Assembly: GCA_022495005.1 (NCBI GenBank)
Contig: JAGYXB010000283.1
Location: 302,501-366,500, forward strand
Source: Rhyacophila brunnea
Taxonomy: Eukaryota; Arthropoda; Insecta; Trichoptera; Rhyacophilidae
DNA: 64,000 nt
Direction: 5' to 3'
Shown here: positions 22,012-34,040 of the stretch, one piece after another
How positions within the stretch are numbered: the stretch's first letter is position 1
Layout of the letters: each line of letters begins with the position of its first letter
Position numbers and translations under genes: made by a program
Notes under the pieces: model-generated
The model's database searches: none
What the model was told of the DNA's origin: nothing
Seen by the model: the letters and a program-made list of their open reading frames with translations, nothing else

Positions 22012-24425
22012 TTAATAACAATAGCATTGATTTCTAAAACATCTAGGATAATATCCAAACGGACTGGAATAACGACAAAACAATTTACATTGCACGGCTT
22101 GATAAGAGCTACAGTACTCTAAAGGTTGTGGTGGAGGTGGTGGCGGTGGTGGTGGAGGTGGTGGCGGAGGTGGTGGCGGAGGTGGTGGCGGAGGTGGTGG
22201 CGGAGGTGGTGGCGGAGGTGGTGGCGGAGGTGGTGGTGGAGGTGGTGGTGGCGGAGGTGGTGGTGGCGGAGGTGGTGGTGGCGGAGGTGGTGGTGGAGGA
22301 GGTGGTGGTGGTTGTGGTGATGGTCTTTTTCTTGGCTGTCGCTTTAGTTCTATTGTTAGCTCTGGTTCTGCTTCGGTTTTATCTGCGGAAAAATAACGTC
22401 ACTTTTATAACGCAACCATAATTATTAGTCGGGTCCTGGCGATTTACCGCTTGGCTAGCGAAGTCTAGAAAGAAAAATAAATGCCTGTACGAGACTGGAC
22501 GCAAATTAAGATAATATGTGTAATAATTTTATTGTTCGTGTTCTATACATGTAAATGTTGTATATTTTTTTATGATAGAACAGTTACTATAATTATAATT
22601 ACTGATACTACCTCGAGTTTGCAACTACAAAATATCTACACTACAAACCTGTCCTGAGTAACGTCAGTATAATATCTAATGAAATTTTAACACAACACTA
22701 TCGATATATTCAAAAAATTGGATTCCAGGTAAGTTAAACACTTAGTTCTCTATAATATGAAAAGGGCTAAGGGTTTTTTGTCTAGTTTTTGTAAAAGATT
22801 TTTACTTTATTTCCATATACAAAAACTTAATATTCGATACTCCAATTCTTATGTTATGAAAATATTATTAATTTAAAATTTGGGTAAGTCGTAAATAATA
22901 ATATTAAGTCGAAATATAAAGCCAATGTTTTTTATTGTTGATCTTACTGCTCTAAACCATTCACTTAGGTACGTAAAAAGAGAAATGTAAAAATAAACAT
23001 GGTTGTCATTGATCTAGTTTTCGAGATGATGGAATGCAAATGGTGGATTATGAGCGTATAACAAAAAAAAAATATTAAATTATCTAATATTTTAACATCT
23101 CGAGCAAACCATCATAATGCCTGATCTCGGAAGAGACCATGTTCAAATTGAAAGTTCAGAACACAGAATAAATGAGAAAAATACTCTAAATAAGGTAAAT
23201 ATTGAAATACTTAATGTAATTAATAAAATAACACAAAATGATAAAATTATATTCTCTTGATATGTGATGCAAATCTAATTAGTAGTGATTATTTCAGTAT
23301 TGCGAAAACATCCCACAAACCCGTCGTTACGAACAATGATTTTCCATAAACTAACCGCAGAAAATGGCTGATCCACAATAATAGTATCTAAATTGCTATG
23401 ACATCAAGAAGTCACAATTTTGGTACCCTATTTCTCCGAGACCTGTATTCAAAATATTTGTAATGCAAATGTTTAGAAACGTGAAGACGTCATTTTTGTT
23501 AATTTTGTGTTAACTGTCTACTATTTTTTTCATGTAGTTTATTTATTTTTTGGTTACCTATATTAGATTTGAACACACATTATTTTGAAAACACTTGTGA
23601 GAAAATATATTATAACCAATAGAAAAAACCTTTTTTTGAGAAAAGTATGACACTCAGCAGGAATCGAATCTGCATCTCTCGGGATTCGCGCCCATGTACA
23701 TATACCACTATGCTATATAGGCGTCATATTTAATTGCGACAAATTTTCACTAATGACTCTAAATACTCTCTGAAGCGCTTTCGAAATTGAGTTACTATGC
23801 GATCGGCTTTTGTATTTTAAATCAAAGTAGGTAATACTTTATTTACTAACAGAAGTCACGGATCACTCCAAGATTTTTTCTTGTAATTTACTTGAACTTG
23901 CTAATAATTTTTAATTTACTATTTTTTATTATTTTAGATTTATTACACCCTTTCCATATTTATGACTGTATTTTTCAATAAAATATATTTAATAAAATAT
24001 TTTATATTTATGAAGATAATTATTTTTGTGTTTTATATACCTAATCTGATATTAATTATTGAAGTAATTAAAGAAACCCCATTAAAAATATGGTTATGTA
24101 TTTTTCCCACTTTACTTTATTCTTTAAAAAATATATATAAGTGAGCTTAATTTAGATAATAATTCGGTATTTTGCAACTAATATCCTTTGGAAACAGCGT
24201 GTATTTAAAAAAACTGAGTTACTTCTTTAAGTGTTTTCAAATTATAAATATTCAATAAAATAATATGGCATTATTATATCTTGTGAATTATTCGTTGAAT
24301 AAAAAAATAGTTCATAAACTATATTTTTAAATGAATTATAAGTTACCATCTTTTTGTTGACCACTGTCTTGAGCAAATGAAAATGCCAAAAGAAGGGCAA
24401 ACACTGCAATGTAACAAACTTTCAT
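22012..24425 (-). CDS. Proline-rich defensin-like secreted peptide, copy 2 (intact)
   Basis: Exon 1 (24425-24347) gives a signal peptide MKVCYIAVFALLLAFSFA, then QDSGQQKD and a GTAACT donor. The intron is 24346-22383, with a CCGCAG acceptor. Exon 2 (22382-22012) continues in frame to TAA. The predicted precursor is 149 residues: signal 1-18, acidic propeptide about 19-39, a Lys-Arg site at 40-41, basic QPRKR, then 61 consecutive prolines (51-111). The C-terminal module of about 37 residues has six cysteines spaced C-x7-C-x3-C-x11-C-x4-C-x-C, the CSalpha-beta defensin pattern, and a net positive charge. Insect defensins are typically secreted and released after such a dibasic site, so an antimicrobial role is inferred, not shown. 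A venom or salivary role is possible. A TATA box is upstream and AATAAA downstream. Confidence 0.85.
22129..22311 (+). repeat. GGN trinucleotide tract encoding 61 prolines (minus)
   Basis: Sixty-one uninterrupted GGN triplets lie within exon 2 of copy 2. The unit GGTGGTGGCGGA recurs in the first half and GGTGGTGGTGGCGGA in the second half, which points to recent expansion by slippage or unequal exchange. Unlike copy 1, the phase is kept from end to end. Confidence 0.95.
23640..23800 (-). mobile_element. tRNA-derived SINE in intron of copy 2
   Basis: The minus strand reads an A-box-like TAGCATAGTGGTATATG and a B-box GATTCGATTCC at the usual spacing, resembling a tRNA-Gly-type head. The anticodon arm does not fold convincingly. 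A sequence of about 80 bp beyond the head is shared with 13.32-13.40 kb, so the unit is a repeat, not a free tRNA gene. Confidence 0.6.
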
Positions 24426-24488
24426 TTTAGTTGTTTTTGTAACTACGAATGATATGATACAATATAACATCAGAAGGATTTCAATAGT

Positions 24489-24496
24489 CTTATATA
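24489..24496 (-). promoter_or_regulatory. TATA box of peptide gene copy 2
   Basis: TATATAAG on the minus strand lies 64 bp upstream of the ATG. It is identical in sequence and context to the boxes of copies 1, 3 and 4. Confidence 0.7.
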
Positions 24497-24599
24497 CGTT
24501 TTTCTAAACGCATGATATCATAATACTAAAACGTTTGTTATCATTACAGTATTAGCAGCAAATAATTTGGTAGCCATTATCTATGCATTAGTTTCTTTT

Positions 24600-25719
24600 A
24601 AAATTTATCATTAACCAAAACTTAGAGCACAAAGAAGTAGAGTTATTATATTATTATGATTTTGTTTGACATAATAATAAACTAATGTCAGATGAAATAG
24701 AATCTATTTAATATTTTTAGAATTTCAATGTGGTTACGATACTCAGCTACGAGAGAAAGAAGAAGAGAGAAAGAGAGAAAGAGAGAAAGAAGAGAAACAC
24801 AATACAAAAAGAAATCATTTTCCTTTCCACGTAGAAATTTATTTGACATTGGTCCATTTAATTTAATTTATTTTCATTATTATAGTTCACTCTCCTTACA
24901 TTAACTAAATACCCACCTATGTATCAAAACGTGCAATATCAATTATATCTTTTAAAATATAGAAATATATAAAATAAAAAGTGATTAAGGCCTAGTCCAC
25001 GTGGCGCGTTTTGACTCGTGCGCACAATACTAACGAAATTGGACGGTTCTGAATTCAACGAGTAAGTAAGATTATTTTTGATCTGCGCCTGCGCAGTAGA
25101 GCGATAGCGGCGAACATGCCGGTAAAAAAACGAACTACTCATTTTGAGCTTAACCGATTTTCAATATGACCTGTCAGATAGTAATATAAAATGACAACAT
25201 CGCGCCTCGCTTACTCTTGAAGAATGAGTTTGGAGAGACAGTCAGCACTTTTACGGGTAAGCAGTGTTATTGTCATGATAGTTTAAATTAAGCACTATTA
25301 CCGATAGTAATTCCATGCACGTGTACAGGTGCTATAAGAATCCATCACGCAAGTGCAGTGTGAGTAACTTAACGTTAACTTAACTTAAAGTTAACTTTAA
25401 TGAATGTACCCCAAGAGCCAAACAAAGTATCAACAATTCAATATATTATGTTCTATCGACAGTCAACAAGATAGGTATCCATATCTTACAAGTAATCATC
25501 GTGATAGTCAACAGAATGATAATTTCATAGTCAGTCATGAGTGGTTGGTCTGTCTTTAATGATCCGGAATGAACTATACAATAATGTTAACGCGAAAAGA
25601 ACATTGAATTTCTCATTGTCCGTCGATAACATCAAGGATAGTGCTTGTAGTCCCACACCCCCTCTGTTCTTATCATACCTTATACATACAGGTAACTCAA
25701 TTTTACAATAGAAAAATTT
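24600..25719 (+). repeat. Unit 2 distal block
   Basis: This is closely similar to 14.1-15.48 kb of unit 1. It contains a short (GAGAAA)n run at 24751-24796 and the conserved 67-codon frame discussed under unit 1. No gene is called. Confidence 0.7.
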
Positions 25720-25933
25720 GGTACTGTTCGGTTATCAGGAATACAGCGGAAAACACATTTTGAAAATAGCCGATAAACTGAGTTATTTGTTAGGTTAACC
25801 TAACCTAAACTAACCTAACCTAACCCAACCCAACCTAACCTAACCTAAACTAACCCAAACTAACAAATAATCCAGTATATCGGGTATTTTCAAAATGTAT
25901 TTTCCGCTGTATTCCTGATAACCGAACAGTACC
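25720..25933. mobile_element. MITE with internal telomere-like repeats
   Basis: The terminal inverted repeats are about 75 bp, starting GGTACTGTTCGGTTATCAGG on the left with the reverse complement on the right. Flanks are gaaaaattt and aaaaaattt, a 9-bp duplication with one mismatch. Comparison with unit 1 at 15.44 kb shows an empty site. The centre (25792-25865) is CCTAA/CCCAA/CTAAA repeats, equivalent to the insect telomere motif TTAGG on the minus strand. Confidence 0.85.
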
Positions 25934-26740
25934 AAAAAATTTAATATTTGGTCAAGTGGAAACTGCAAAAAATTGATACAGTTTTGTATATTTATGAAAC
26001 ATCACCCTCAATAATGATCTATGTTACATTTTTGGCAGTTTTGAACTAAATATGCAACAATGATCTACATCATATTATAGTCTCTGTTTTGGCATTTTTT
26101 TGTTCTAGAAGTCACTTGCCTTTGATCCTTTATATTGGCATTCTAACAATAATGATCTATGATTCTTTCAAAATAGAGGATGGCACGAAAGTTTTTGTTA
26201 AGCCTGCGGACAGAAAAAGACTTCACCAAGAAAAAACACATGTAAAATTGGAAGAGGAATAAAAGTAAGTAATTGAAGAATTCAGGAGAGGCCTTTTAAT
26301 TGTAAATAATTTCATCTCAATAAGATAGGTCTATTTGATTATATCAAAATGCCTAAATGTAACATAGATCATTATTAAGGGGGAGGCTTCATACCTTGTT
26401 TATGGACAGATGTATCTTGGTCATGACTCATTATGGTGGTTGTCTTATAAATAATATTAAAAAATAAGACAATACTTTGAGCTGGTGTTGTACGAGTATT
26501 ATTCTTGATATAAATAAATTACACAATGAGCTTACTATCAAAATGATGTTGCAATTTTTATGCCTTATGTGATAATATAGTCAGACGAAACCGGTCTTGT
26601 TTTTGTATTAAATGTGGAAAGATGTAATAAAAATAAATTTATTAGGTGGAAATTCAATGTGAGTACGTACGAGGTGGTTTAAACTGTTGCAACAGTAAAC
26701 ATACGATATCATCCACTATTCAGTGATGCACTACGATAGG
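25934..26740 (+). repeat. Unit 2 distal block, continued
   Basis: This aligns with 15.46-15.82 and 17.01-17.32 kb of unit 1. The LINE and hAT insertions seen in unit 1 are absent here, so this copy shows the pre-insertion state. Confidence 0.7.
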
Positions 26741-26809
26741 TTTGGCGAAACCTTTTACGTACGTTTGCCAAAATTTCCCTAAAATGATTTTTGTATAATA
26801 ATACCATCG

Positions 26810-26935
26810 ACCGAAGGTAATTGATGGAGTTTGAATTTAAATTCAAATTAAAAAAAAAATTGAGTCGTTTTTTTGCGACTTACGTTTCCCCTTTCGGCAT
26901 CTTCAGGCACAATGTAGAGTATCTGTCAGCTATTT
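26810..26935. repeat. Single arm fragment of the 36.4-37.1 kb foldback element
   Basis: It carries 'gaatttaaattcaaatt' and 'cctttcggcatcttcagg' in the same order as the arms of the element at 36446-37121. Only one arm is present. Positions 27010-27870 hold nothing that I recognise. Confidence 0.55.
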
Positions 26936-27879
26936 TTTGTACAATCCCATGTGTCATTTATTATTATAGTGATAAAAAACTCAATCCGTGTCAGCATATT
27001 GATCGTTGATATTAAATATCCTCTTCCCGTAGTGTCCAATTATGACAAACTCAGTAAATAGCTAACTACAATGATTATTTCCGCGATATCCATTTTTCTA
27101 CATAGTCAGCTATATCCGATTACGCAAACTTCATTATATAGTTGCTGAATCAATTAATTATAATAATAATTTCCTAAATATTCTTTTCAACATATTATTA
27201 TTTTGATTGTATGTCAATAAATAGCGGATCAAAAGTCATTGGACATGTCACTCGAATATAAGTTCCCAGTCTGTTAGTATCTCAGTCTCTGTATCGCTCC
27301 GCACAACATCTTATTCTACCGAGATTCGGACCTCGGAGCAGTATCATAAGTATTGTAACATACTCTTGTACCGACTGTTTACGCTGCAAATAAAACTCGC
27401 TCCACTATCAATCGGAGCAACCACCAAAATCAAGACTTCTTCATCCACAACACTATGACTCCCACAGTGATGACCCACATTATTATTATAGGTTTTTTTC
27501 TCTTCAAAATATAATATTAGCATGCCATGCAAAATCATCTCGCGTGCCATAGGTTCGCCACCACTGCACTAGGACTAATCATTTCAATTGCTGTTATAAT
27601 GTTTGAATAATATTAAGGTGCTTGGGTCCGTATTTTTCTCTCTAAAGAAAAGCGTGTATTTTCCGTGCACTTGTAATTACTACGGTGGTAAAAATATATA
27701 TTTTTTAAATTTCGTAAGTCCATTATAAAATACGCGACAAACAAACGGATCTGTTTTCAAAATTTACATCTATTACACCACGGCTTGCACAACGCTTAAT
27801 ATTAATTTCAGAAATATATATCATAAGAAGGAATTATTGAAAATAATAATATGCCCTATTGACTGATTTACGTAATTTT

Positions 27880-28400
27880 ACAACGTTTTTATTAGGTCAT
27901 ATTCTTGTTTGTCCAGTGGTTGTTTATCCAGTACAAATCTTGCAATCGATTTTTAACTAACTTATCGACTAGCTAGACATTTGAAACTTTTAGAATATAT
28001 CAGAACACGATGCCAATGCAATCTTTTAATACTTTTAGCCATCTTTAAGTAGAATTGAATTCACTTTCAGTTAATTCTGTTTTGTATGAAAAGTTATTTC
28101 GGAAGCAATCCGTAAAAAGTAACACTATTTTTGCTTGCTAGGGTCTGGCGTCCTAGCAACTAAATTATTATTATATACGTGCGTTACTATGGAAATCAAT
28201 ATGAAATGTCAAAATGACATTTCAGTATTCTATATTTATTCAGTATTTCTCTCAAGTAAATTTTTTTAGTCAAGTTTATATGATTCAACAGAAAATTTTA
28301 AAACGTTGTATATAAAAAGTTCTTTTTATCTTGTAATTATTTTGATATTAATTGGAAAAATAGAGATTATTTGCCATTTTAATTTAATTGAGTTTAAATG
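27880..28400. repeat. Inverted copy of the 18.8-19.3 kb repeat
   Basis: The reverse complement of this stretch follows 18780-19260, including 'gccatctttaa' and 'gaatgcattggcatcgtgtt'-type sequence. It is non-coding. Confidence 0.6.
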
Positions 28401-28544
28401 ATTTTTTTCATACAAAGTTACCTCACATTTTTTTATCACGATCCAACATCGTTTTTATCAATAATAAAATATAATTTGCAAAGAAAAAAAATATAAAACC
28501 TATTAAGTTGGTATATTATGCGACGTTAGTTAGAAGACGGCTTG

Positions 28545-28650
28545 GGAGTGGGTCGATTGTTTAAGCCCCGCATCAGTAGAAATACGACCTTATGGTGGAG
28601 CGAGTTCAAAGATTTTTTTTGAGTCTCCTTATATACGTAGTGTATATAAT
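28545..28650 (+). mobile_element. Short Jockey/CR1-like LINE fragment
   Basis: It matches, inverted, the segment at 51.58-51.69 kb that encodes ...RLESGSIV and the following residues. It is too short to be functional. Confidence 0.6.
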
Positions 28651-28759
28651 TTCTTGGTTGTAATGACTTGTGTATCCTTGATAAGCTGTCTTAGAGATCG
28701 AGAGCATCAGTTGTTTGTTCTCACATGGTTCAGAACGAAAATTAATTAATAAAATTAAT

Positions 28760-29035
28760 AAATTAAAAATTAATAAATATAAAAAATCTTAACACCACTT
28801 CACATGGACGTACTGAAATATAACTTTATTCTAAAACATAAGAGCGAGAGGTATAAAGAATACTATTTTATGTAATAAAAATACTTTATGCAGTCATCAA
28901 ATATTTAAAATAAATATAAAGGATAATAAGGCTTCAAAATTATATAAATAGATTATCTACAACTTTTAATGAATGTCCAGGTTTATGCTCTGAAAATTCC
29001 ATAAAAGCTCCATTTTGACCTACGCTGAGCATGCG
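28760..29035. repeat. Single arm end of the 59-60.4 kb palindrome family
   Basis: It contains the 'agattatctacaac' and 'gaatgtccagg' block and ends 'gagcatgcgggcc', as do the arms at 59.0 and 60.38 kb and the half copy at 54.64-55.34 kb. Confidence 0.65.
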
Positions 29036-29040
29036 GGCCG

Positions 29041-30486
29041 TTATCTAAGAGGTGTAAAACCCATACAAGAATAAACGAACAAAATATTTATAAATAATTT
29101 GATAACTATAAACTTTATGCTGTGATTTATAGGTAATTTCGAAATATTATCCATTTTCTTCTTGACGCTACAACGCGGTCTCGTCAAGGATCTGTCTCCA
29201 TCCAAGTCTGTATAAAGCCACGTCCCTGCAGTTAATGACACTCAAGGCCTTTAAATCCAACTCGACACTGGCCTACATTTTGTATGTCGACCAAGTCTTC
29301 GTTTGTGTTCTGGTTTCCCGAATATTTTTGTGGTGCGTAAGTTGTCTATCTTTTTTTCATGGCCCATTTATCTAAAATGGCCCAATTTTATTGAATAAAG
29401 ATACAATATGCGGGTCCCCGTATAAAGCATATAGCTCGTAATTGCATAACTGTGTGTTATTGATAGAGCCGAAGGTAGCACGCAGCTCAGTCTACTCAAA
29501 TGAGCCCTACATTCTTTCCGTGCTTTTGGTCATGCACCAGGTTTCCAAGCCATACACGACAACGTTGTGTGATGAATTTTAGATAGGTATTAAGATGTCT
29601 GGAAAGGATGTCAATTATCACATTTGTATAATGGCTATATCAGTGATTTCTAAATGGGTTCCGCGAGGTTGGTGGTTATCAACCATCCTAGTCGAAATTG
29701 TTCAGATTATTAATGTTCACAATAATGAAAAAATATTTGTAAAGGAATAGGTAATATGGTGACATGACAAGGTAGTAAAATCCTTGGTAGAGTATGTTAC
29801 AGTAAAATTTGTTGGCATATTTTCTGGATCATAGATTTTTAGTATAAATTATTATAAATCATTTTTATTCAAATTTCTAAAATAATATAATAATAATAAA
29901 ACAAAATGAACAAAGATAAAATCTGGTTTAAAGAAAAAAAATCAGAAACATCCAGAAAAAACTTTTTATTATTCAGTGTAAATACAATATTACTAGTATA
30001 ATAATAATATGTGCAATTTTTCTTTCAGCCAATACAATTTAAAATATTTTTTTTTGGATTTTTTTTATTCAGATAATATAATAGTATAGAATGCTATGTA
30101 ATAATTTATCAGAAAAGATTCTTTTTGGGAATACAATATACTAGCTGTCCAGTACAGATAATTATATTTTTGATTGACCTTAGAAGATAGAAAAAAATTT
30201 AAAAGTCTTTAAAAAATTGATTTTTTAAACTTCTAGTTGCACCCATAAATGCGGGTTGAAACATTGTATTAATCACGTAATGTAAACTTGTATGTGCAAT
30301 ATTGATATTAATAACAGAACCTGATGAAGATTTAACTCTTTATAGTATTATGTATCCTTCTCACAATGTTATGGAAAGGTTGTTGCGGATTAAAATTGAA
30401 TGTATTATATTTTTTTACGACAATACAATTTTCATTTCGAGTACTGTGAAACAATACATCGATCGATGTTATTTTTACTGAGCTCA
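29041..30486 (+). repeat. Unit 3 proximal block
   Basis: This is the cleanest proximal block, without large insertions, and aligns with 20.45-22.01 kb. No gene is recognised in it. Confidence 0.75.
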
Positions 30487-32263
30487 TTATGGTATACAAA
30501 TGCATTGATTTACAGTACAAGTAAATCCAGACGCATTAGTACAGAAAAATTTACATTTGTTGGCTTGATAAACGCCACAGTTCTGCGCAGGTGTTGGAGG
30601 TGGTGGTGGTGGTGGTGGTACTTGTCTTGGATGTCGCTTTAGTTCTATGTTTAGTTTTGGTTCTGGTTCCGTTTTATCTGAGGAAAAATAACGTTACTTT
30701 TATAATGCAAGCATAATAATTATAATTTCCAAGTCGGGTCCAGACGATATACCACTTAGCTTAGCTACTTACTTTTACTATAATTTCAACTACCGACACA
30801 ACTTCGAGTTTGCATCTACGAAATGTTTACCCCACAAGCCTGTCCTGAGTAATGTGAGTAAAATTTATAATGAAACACAACACTATATAAATACATAATC
30901 TGAACGGTGCTATTTAAAATTGTTTCCAGACATTCCGTATCCAGTTAAGTAAAGCACCCACTTGTCTATTTCATAAAAAGGTTAGGGGTTTTATGTCTAA
31001 TTTTTGAATTGGGTTTTTATTATTTTATTTAGAAAAGTTTTAGAAACATAAAATTCGGTATTTAAATGCTAATATGATACGGTATTCATTTAAAATTTGG
31101 GGAAGTCATATTCTTAAACTACAATGCTTTTTAAAAAACTGGCGTTTTTTATTGTGGATTCTACCGCTTTGAACCCTTTACTTATGTAAAAATAAAAATG
31201 TAAAAAAATATTGTTGTTATTGATTTATTTTTCAAGTTAATGCAACGTTAACGGTGCATTACTACGTGTCGTCATCATGCGCGTGGGTATAACCTTTTTT
31301 TAATAATTAAATTAACTAATATATGATATCGCAAGCAAACAATCCTAATGCTTGACCTCGGAAAAGACTATACTTACCTGAAAGTCTAGATCAGAACTTA
31401 GTGAAATGTACTGAGGAAAATTACCGTAATTGGGGTAAATATTAAAATACTGAAGGCAGTGAAGGCACAATAAAAACAATATTTCAGGTAATAATATCAA
31501 TCGGGATGCAGGAAAGGATTTTCAAAACACCCCACAAACATATCGTTGTGAACAATGATTTTGATAACCTTCAAGAACCGCAGAAACTGGCTGATCCTCT
31601 AATAAAGTATCCAAATTGTTATGACATCAAGAAGTTACAATTTTGGTACCCCATATTTTCTCCGAAATATTTGTAATGCAATTCTTTATAAGCGTTATGA
31701 CATTATTGTTAATTTTATGTTAACTGTCTACCAATTTTCAACGTTTTTTTTTGATTATTTTAGATATTCTTTTTATCGCACAAAATACAGACCTACGAAT
31801 TTATGACTGAATTTTTCAATAAAATATATTTAAAATTAAAGAAGATAATTACTGTAGTGTTTTATGTACCAAATTTGATATTAATTATTGAGGTTATTAA
31901 AAAAACCCATTAAAAATTATGGTTAAGTTGTTTTTCCCACCATACTTTTTTCATTAAAAAAAAATATAATTTAGATAATAATTCAGTATTTTGTAGCTTA
32001 TATTATAATATATCCTTTGGACACAGTGTGTATTTTGAACAAAAACTGAAAGTTACTTTTAAGTATTTTCAAATTATGTATATTCAACAAAATAATATCA
32101 AATTTTTAATATCTTGAAAATTTGTCATTGAATAAATAGATTGGTTATAAAATAAAATATATTTTCAATTGAATTTTAAGTTACCATCTTTTTGTCGACC
32201 ACTGTCTTGAGCAAATGAAAATGCCAAAAGAAGGGCAAACACGGCAAAGTAACAAACTGTCAT
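30487..32263 (-). CDS. Proline-rich defensin-like secreted peptide, copy 3 (intact)
   Basis: Exon 1 (32263-32185) encodes MTVCYFAVFALLLAFSFA and QDSGRQKD, then a GTAACT donor. The intron is 32184-30678 and the acceptor is CCTCAG. Exon 2 (30677-30487) runs in frame to TAA. The precursor is 89 residues. The propeptide DKTEPEPKLNIEL ends at Lys-Arg, then HPRQV and eight prolines, then a cysteine module with spacing C-x7-C-x3-C-x7-C-x4-C-x-C near the C-terminus. This is the most canonical insect-defensin-like spacing of the four. It lacks acidic residues in the mature module, so it is cationic. The short proline segment suggests the ancestral form. Extracellular antimicrobial function is inferred from architecture. 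Confidence 0.85.
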
Positions 32264-32326
32264 TTTAGTTGTTTCCGTAACCACGAATGTTAAGATACAA
32301 TATAATATCAGAAGGATTTCAATTGT

Positions 32327-32334
32327 CTTATATA
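32327..32334 (-). promoter_or_regulatory. TATA box of peptide gene copy 3
   Basis: TATATAAG on the minus strand lies 64 bp upstream of the ATG. The GATA-like TGATAA motif lies 44-49 bp further upstream (32378-32383), at the same relative place as in copy 1. Confidence 0.7.
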
Positions 32335-32824
32335 CGTTTTCCTAAACGCATGAACAGTGACAATATAACAATGTTTGTTATCATTACAGTGTTAGCAGCA
32401 AATAATTAGTTAGCCATTACCTACGCATACCCAAGTTTTTTTTTAAATTTATAATAAACTAAAACCAAGAGAAAATATTAAGTAATATAAAAAATTTAAG
32501 TATTGGGATTTGGTTTGACATAATAATAAACTAATATGACATTAAGTAAAATCTACTTAATCCTTTTTTAGAATTTCAAGGTGGTCATGATACTTCGCCA
32601 CGAGGGAACAACCAAGAAGAGAAAAAGAATATTATAAAAAAAATCCTTTCCATATAGAATTTTAATAATTTACATCGCTCCTTTTAATTTTTATCTATTT
32701 CCACGGAAGTTCACTCTCCCTCAATTACTGAATTTTCTGAAAAATTTTACATAGTAAAGTTATCAAAGTTTATGTAGGTATTTCTTTTTCATAAAAATAA
32801 GTGTTAGATTTTCTATTATATGGT

Positions 32825-32935
32825 CTATCCAGCTCAGACGGTCAAATTATTTGTTCCACGAGACGGAGCGATAATTTTACCGATTTCACGAACAGGAACG
32901 ACGTTCCGGTGCGTTCCGGTCCATTTCGAGCCCTG
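32825..32935 (-). mobile_element. hAT terminal fragment
   Basis: The minus strand begins CAGGGCTCGAAATGGACCGG, a typical hAT-like end. The partner end is not visible. It lies within the unit 3 distal block. Confidence 0.4.
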
Positions 32936-32994
32936 CCTTAATAACCAGATGTATATAATATCAATTCAATCTTCTTAAATATAAACATTAATAT

Positions 32995-34032
32995 ACCTAT
33001 TAAAAGTGCTGTGAACTTATCACAAGATTCAAATATAACAACATTGTGATAATATATTAACGTAGGAAGTATTAGTTATTTTCAAATACTTTATAGATAA
33101 TATTTCAGAGCTTTTGAAAAATTATACACGAAGAAAGATAATAATAGTTGTTAATGTCACATACATATTTCAAGCTTCCATATTACCTTGATGACAATAC
33201 TACAATTAGGTAGCATAAGAATCCTCATGCAAGGGCAGTGTGATTTAACTAGCTTCTCGTATGTCCACCTACTCGAGAGTAAAACATAGTATCAACGATT
33301 CAATAAAATAATAAGTTCTATACACAGTCAACAAGATAGGTACCTACATATTACAAGCAAATATCGAAGTGATGATATTAGAAACAAGATGATTGAAAAG
33401 TCAGTGAGTAGTTGATCTGTCTTCGATTACCCAGAATTACCTATGAAATAATGTTAATATGAAAGGGACATAATATTAAGATTCATCGTCCGCAGATAAC
33501 ATCGAGATAGTGCCTGTTCTCCCACCCCCCTCCGTACTTATCCTACCTTATACATACAGTTCACTAAAATTTACAACGGAAAAATTATAATGTTTGGTCA
33601 AGTGGAAACTACTAATTGTTAGTGTAGACAGTATCAAAACCGCATTTAAATTAATAATTAAATATCATAATAGGTATACACCTTTATTTGTGTTGCAAAA
33701 AAAGTTTTACACAATTGTGTATATTTTGTTTACTGACAGAATAATATGTATTTTAGGCATGATAGTTGTCTTATAAATAATTATACAAAAATAAGACGAT
33801 ACTTTGAGCTAGTGCTGTACGAGTATTACTGTTATAATACAAAGTATTATGCAATTAGCTTCGTATCAAAATTAAGTTGCAATTTTAAAGTCTAATGTGA
33901 TAATATCGTTAGACGAAGCCGGTCGTAGCTTTACATTAAATGTGGAAAGAGGTAATAAAAATAAATTTATTAGGTTGAAATGTGGCTCAAAATATTTCGT
34001 CAGTAAAAATACGGTAAACTATTCAGTAATGC
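32995..34032 (+). repeat. Unit 3 distal block
   Basis: It carries the same ordered landmarks as unit 1 and unit 2 distal blocks ('gcagtgtga', 'caagatagg', 'ctccgtacttatcctacctta', 'ttaggcatg'). No gene is recognised. Confidence 0.75.
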
Positions 34033-34040
34033 ACCAGGAC

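Noticed and set aside
22126..22421. Plus-strand Trp/Arg-rich and Val/Glu-rich ORFs in the second GGN tract
   Set aside because: Same reason as above: low-complexity reading of the antisense of a polyproline-coding exon, with no gene structure around it.
23640..23730. A functional tRNA-Gly-like gene on the minus strand
   Set aside because: A and B boxes are present, but the acceptor and anticodon stems do not pair well and the sequence continues into a repeated body, so a SINE is more likely.
25792..25865. A true chromosome end or interstitial telomere fusion
   Set aside because: The repeats are bounded by long inverted repeats and a target duplication, with single-copy unit sequence continuing on both sides, so they belong to a MITE.
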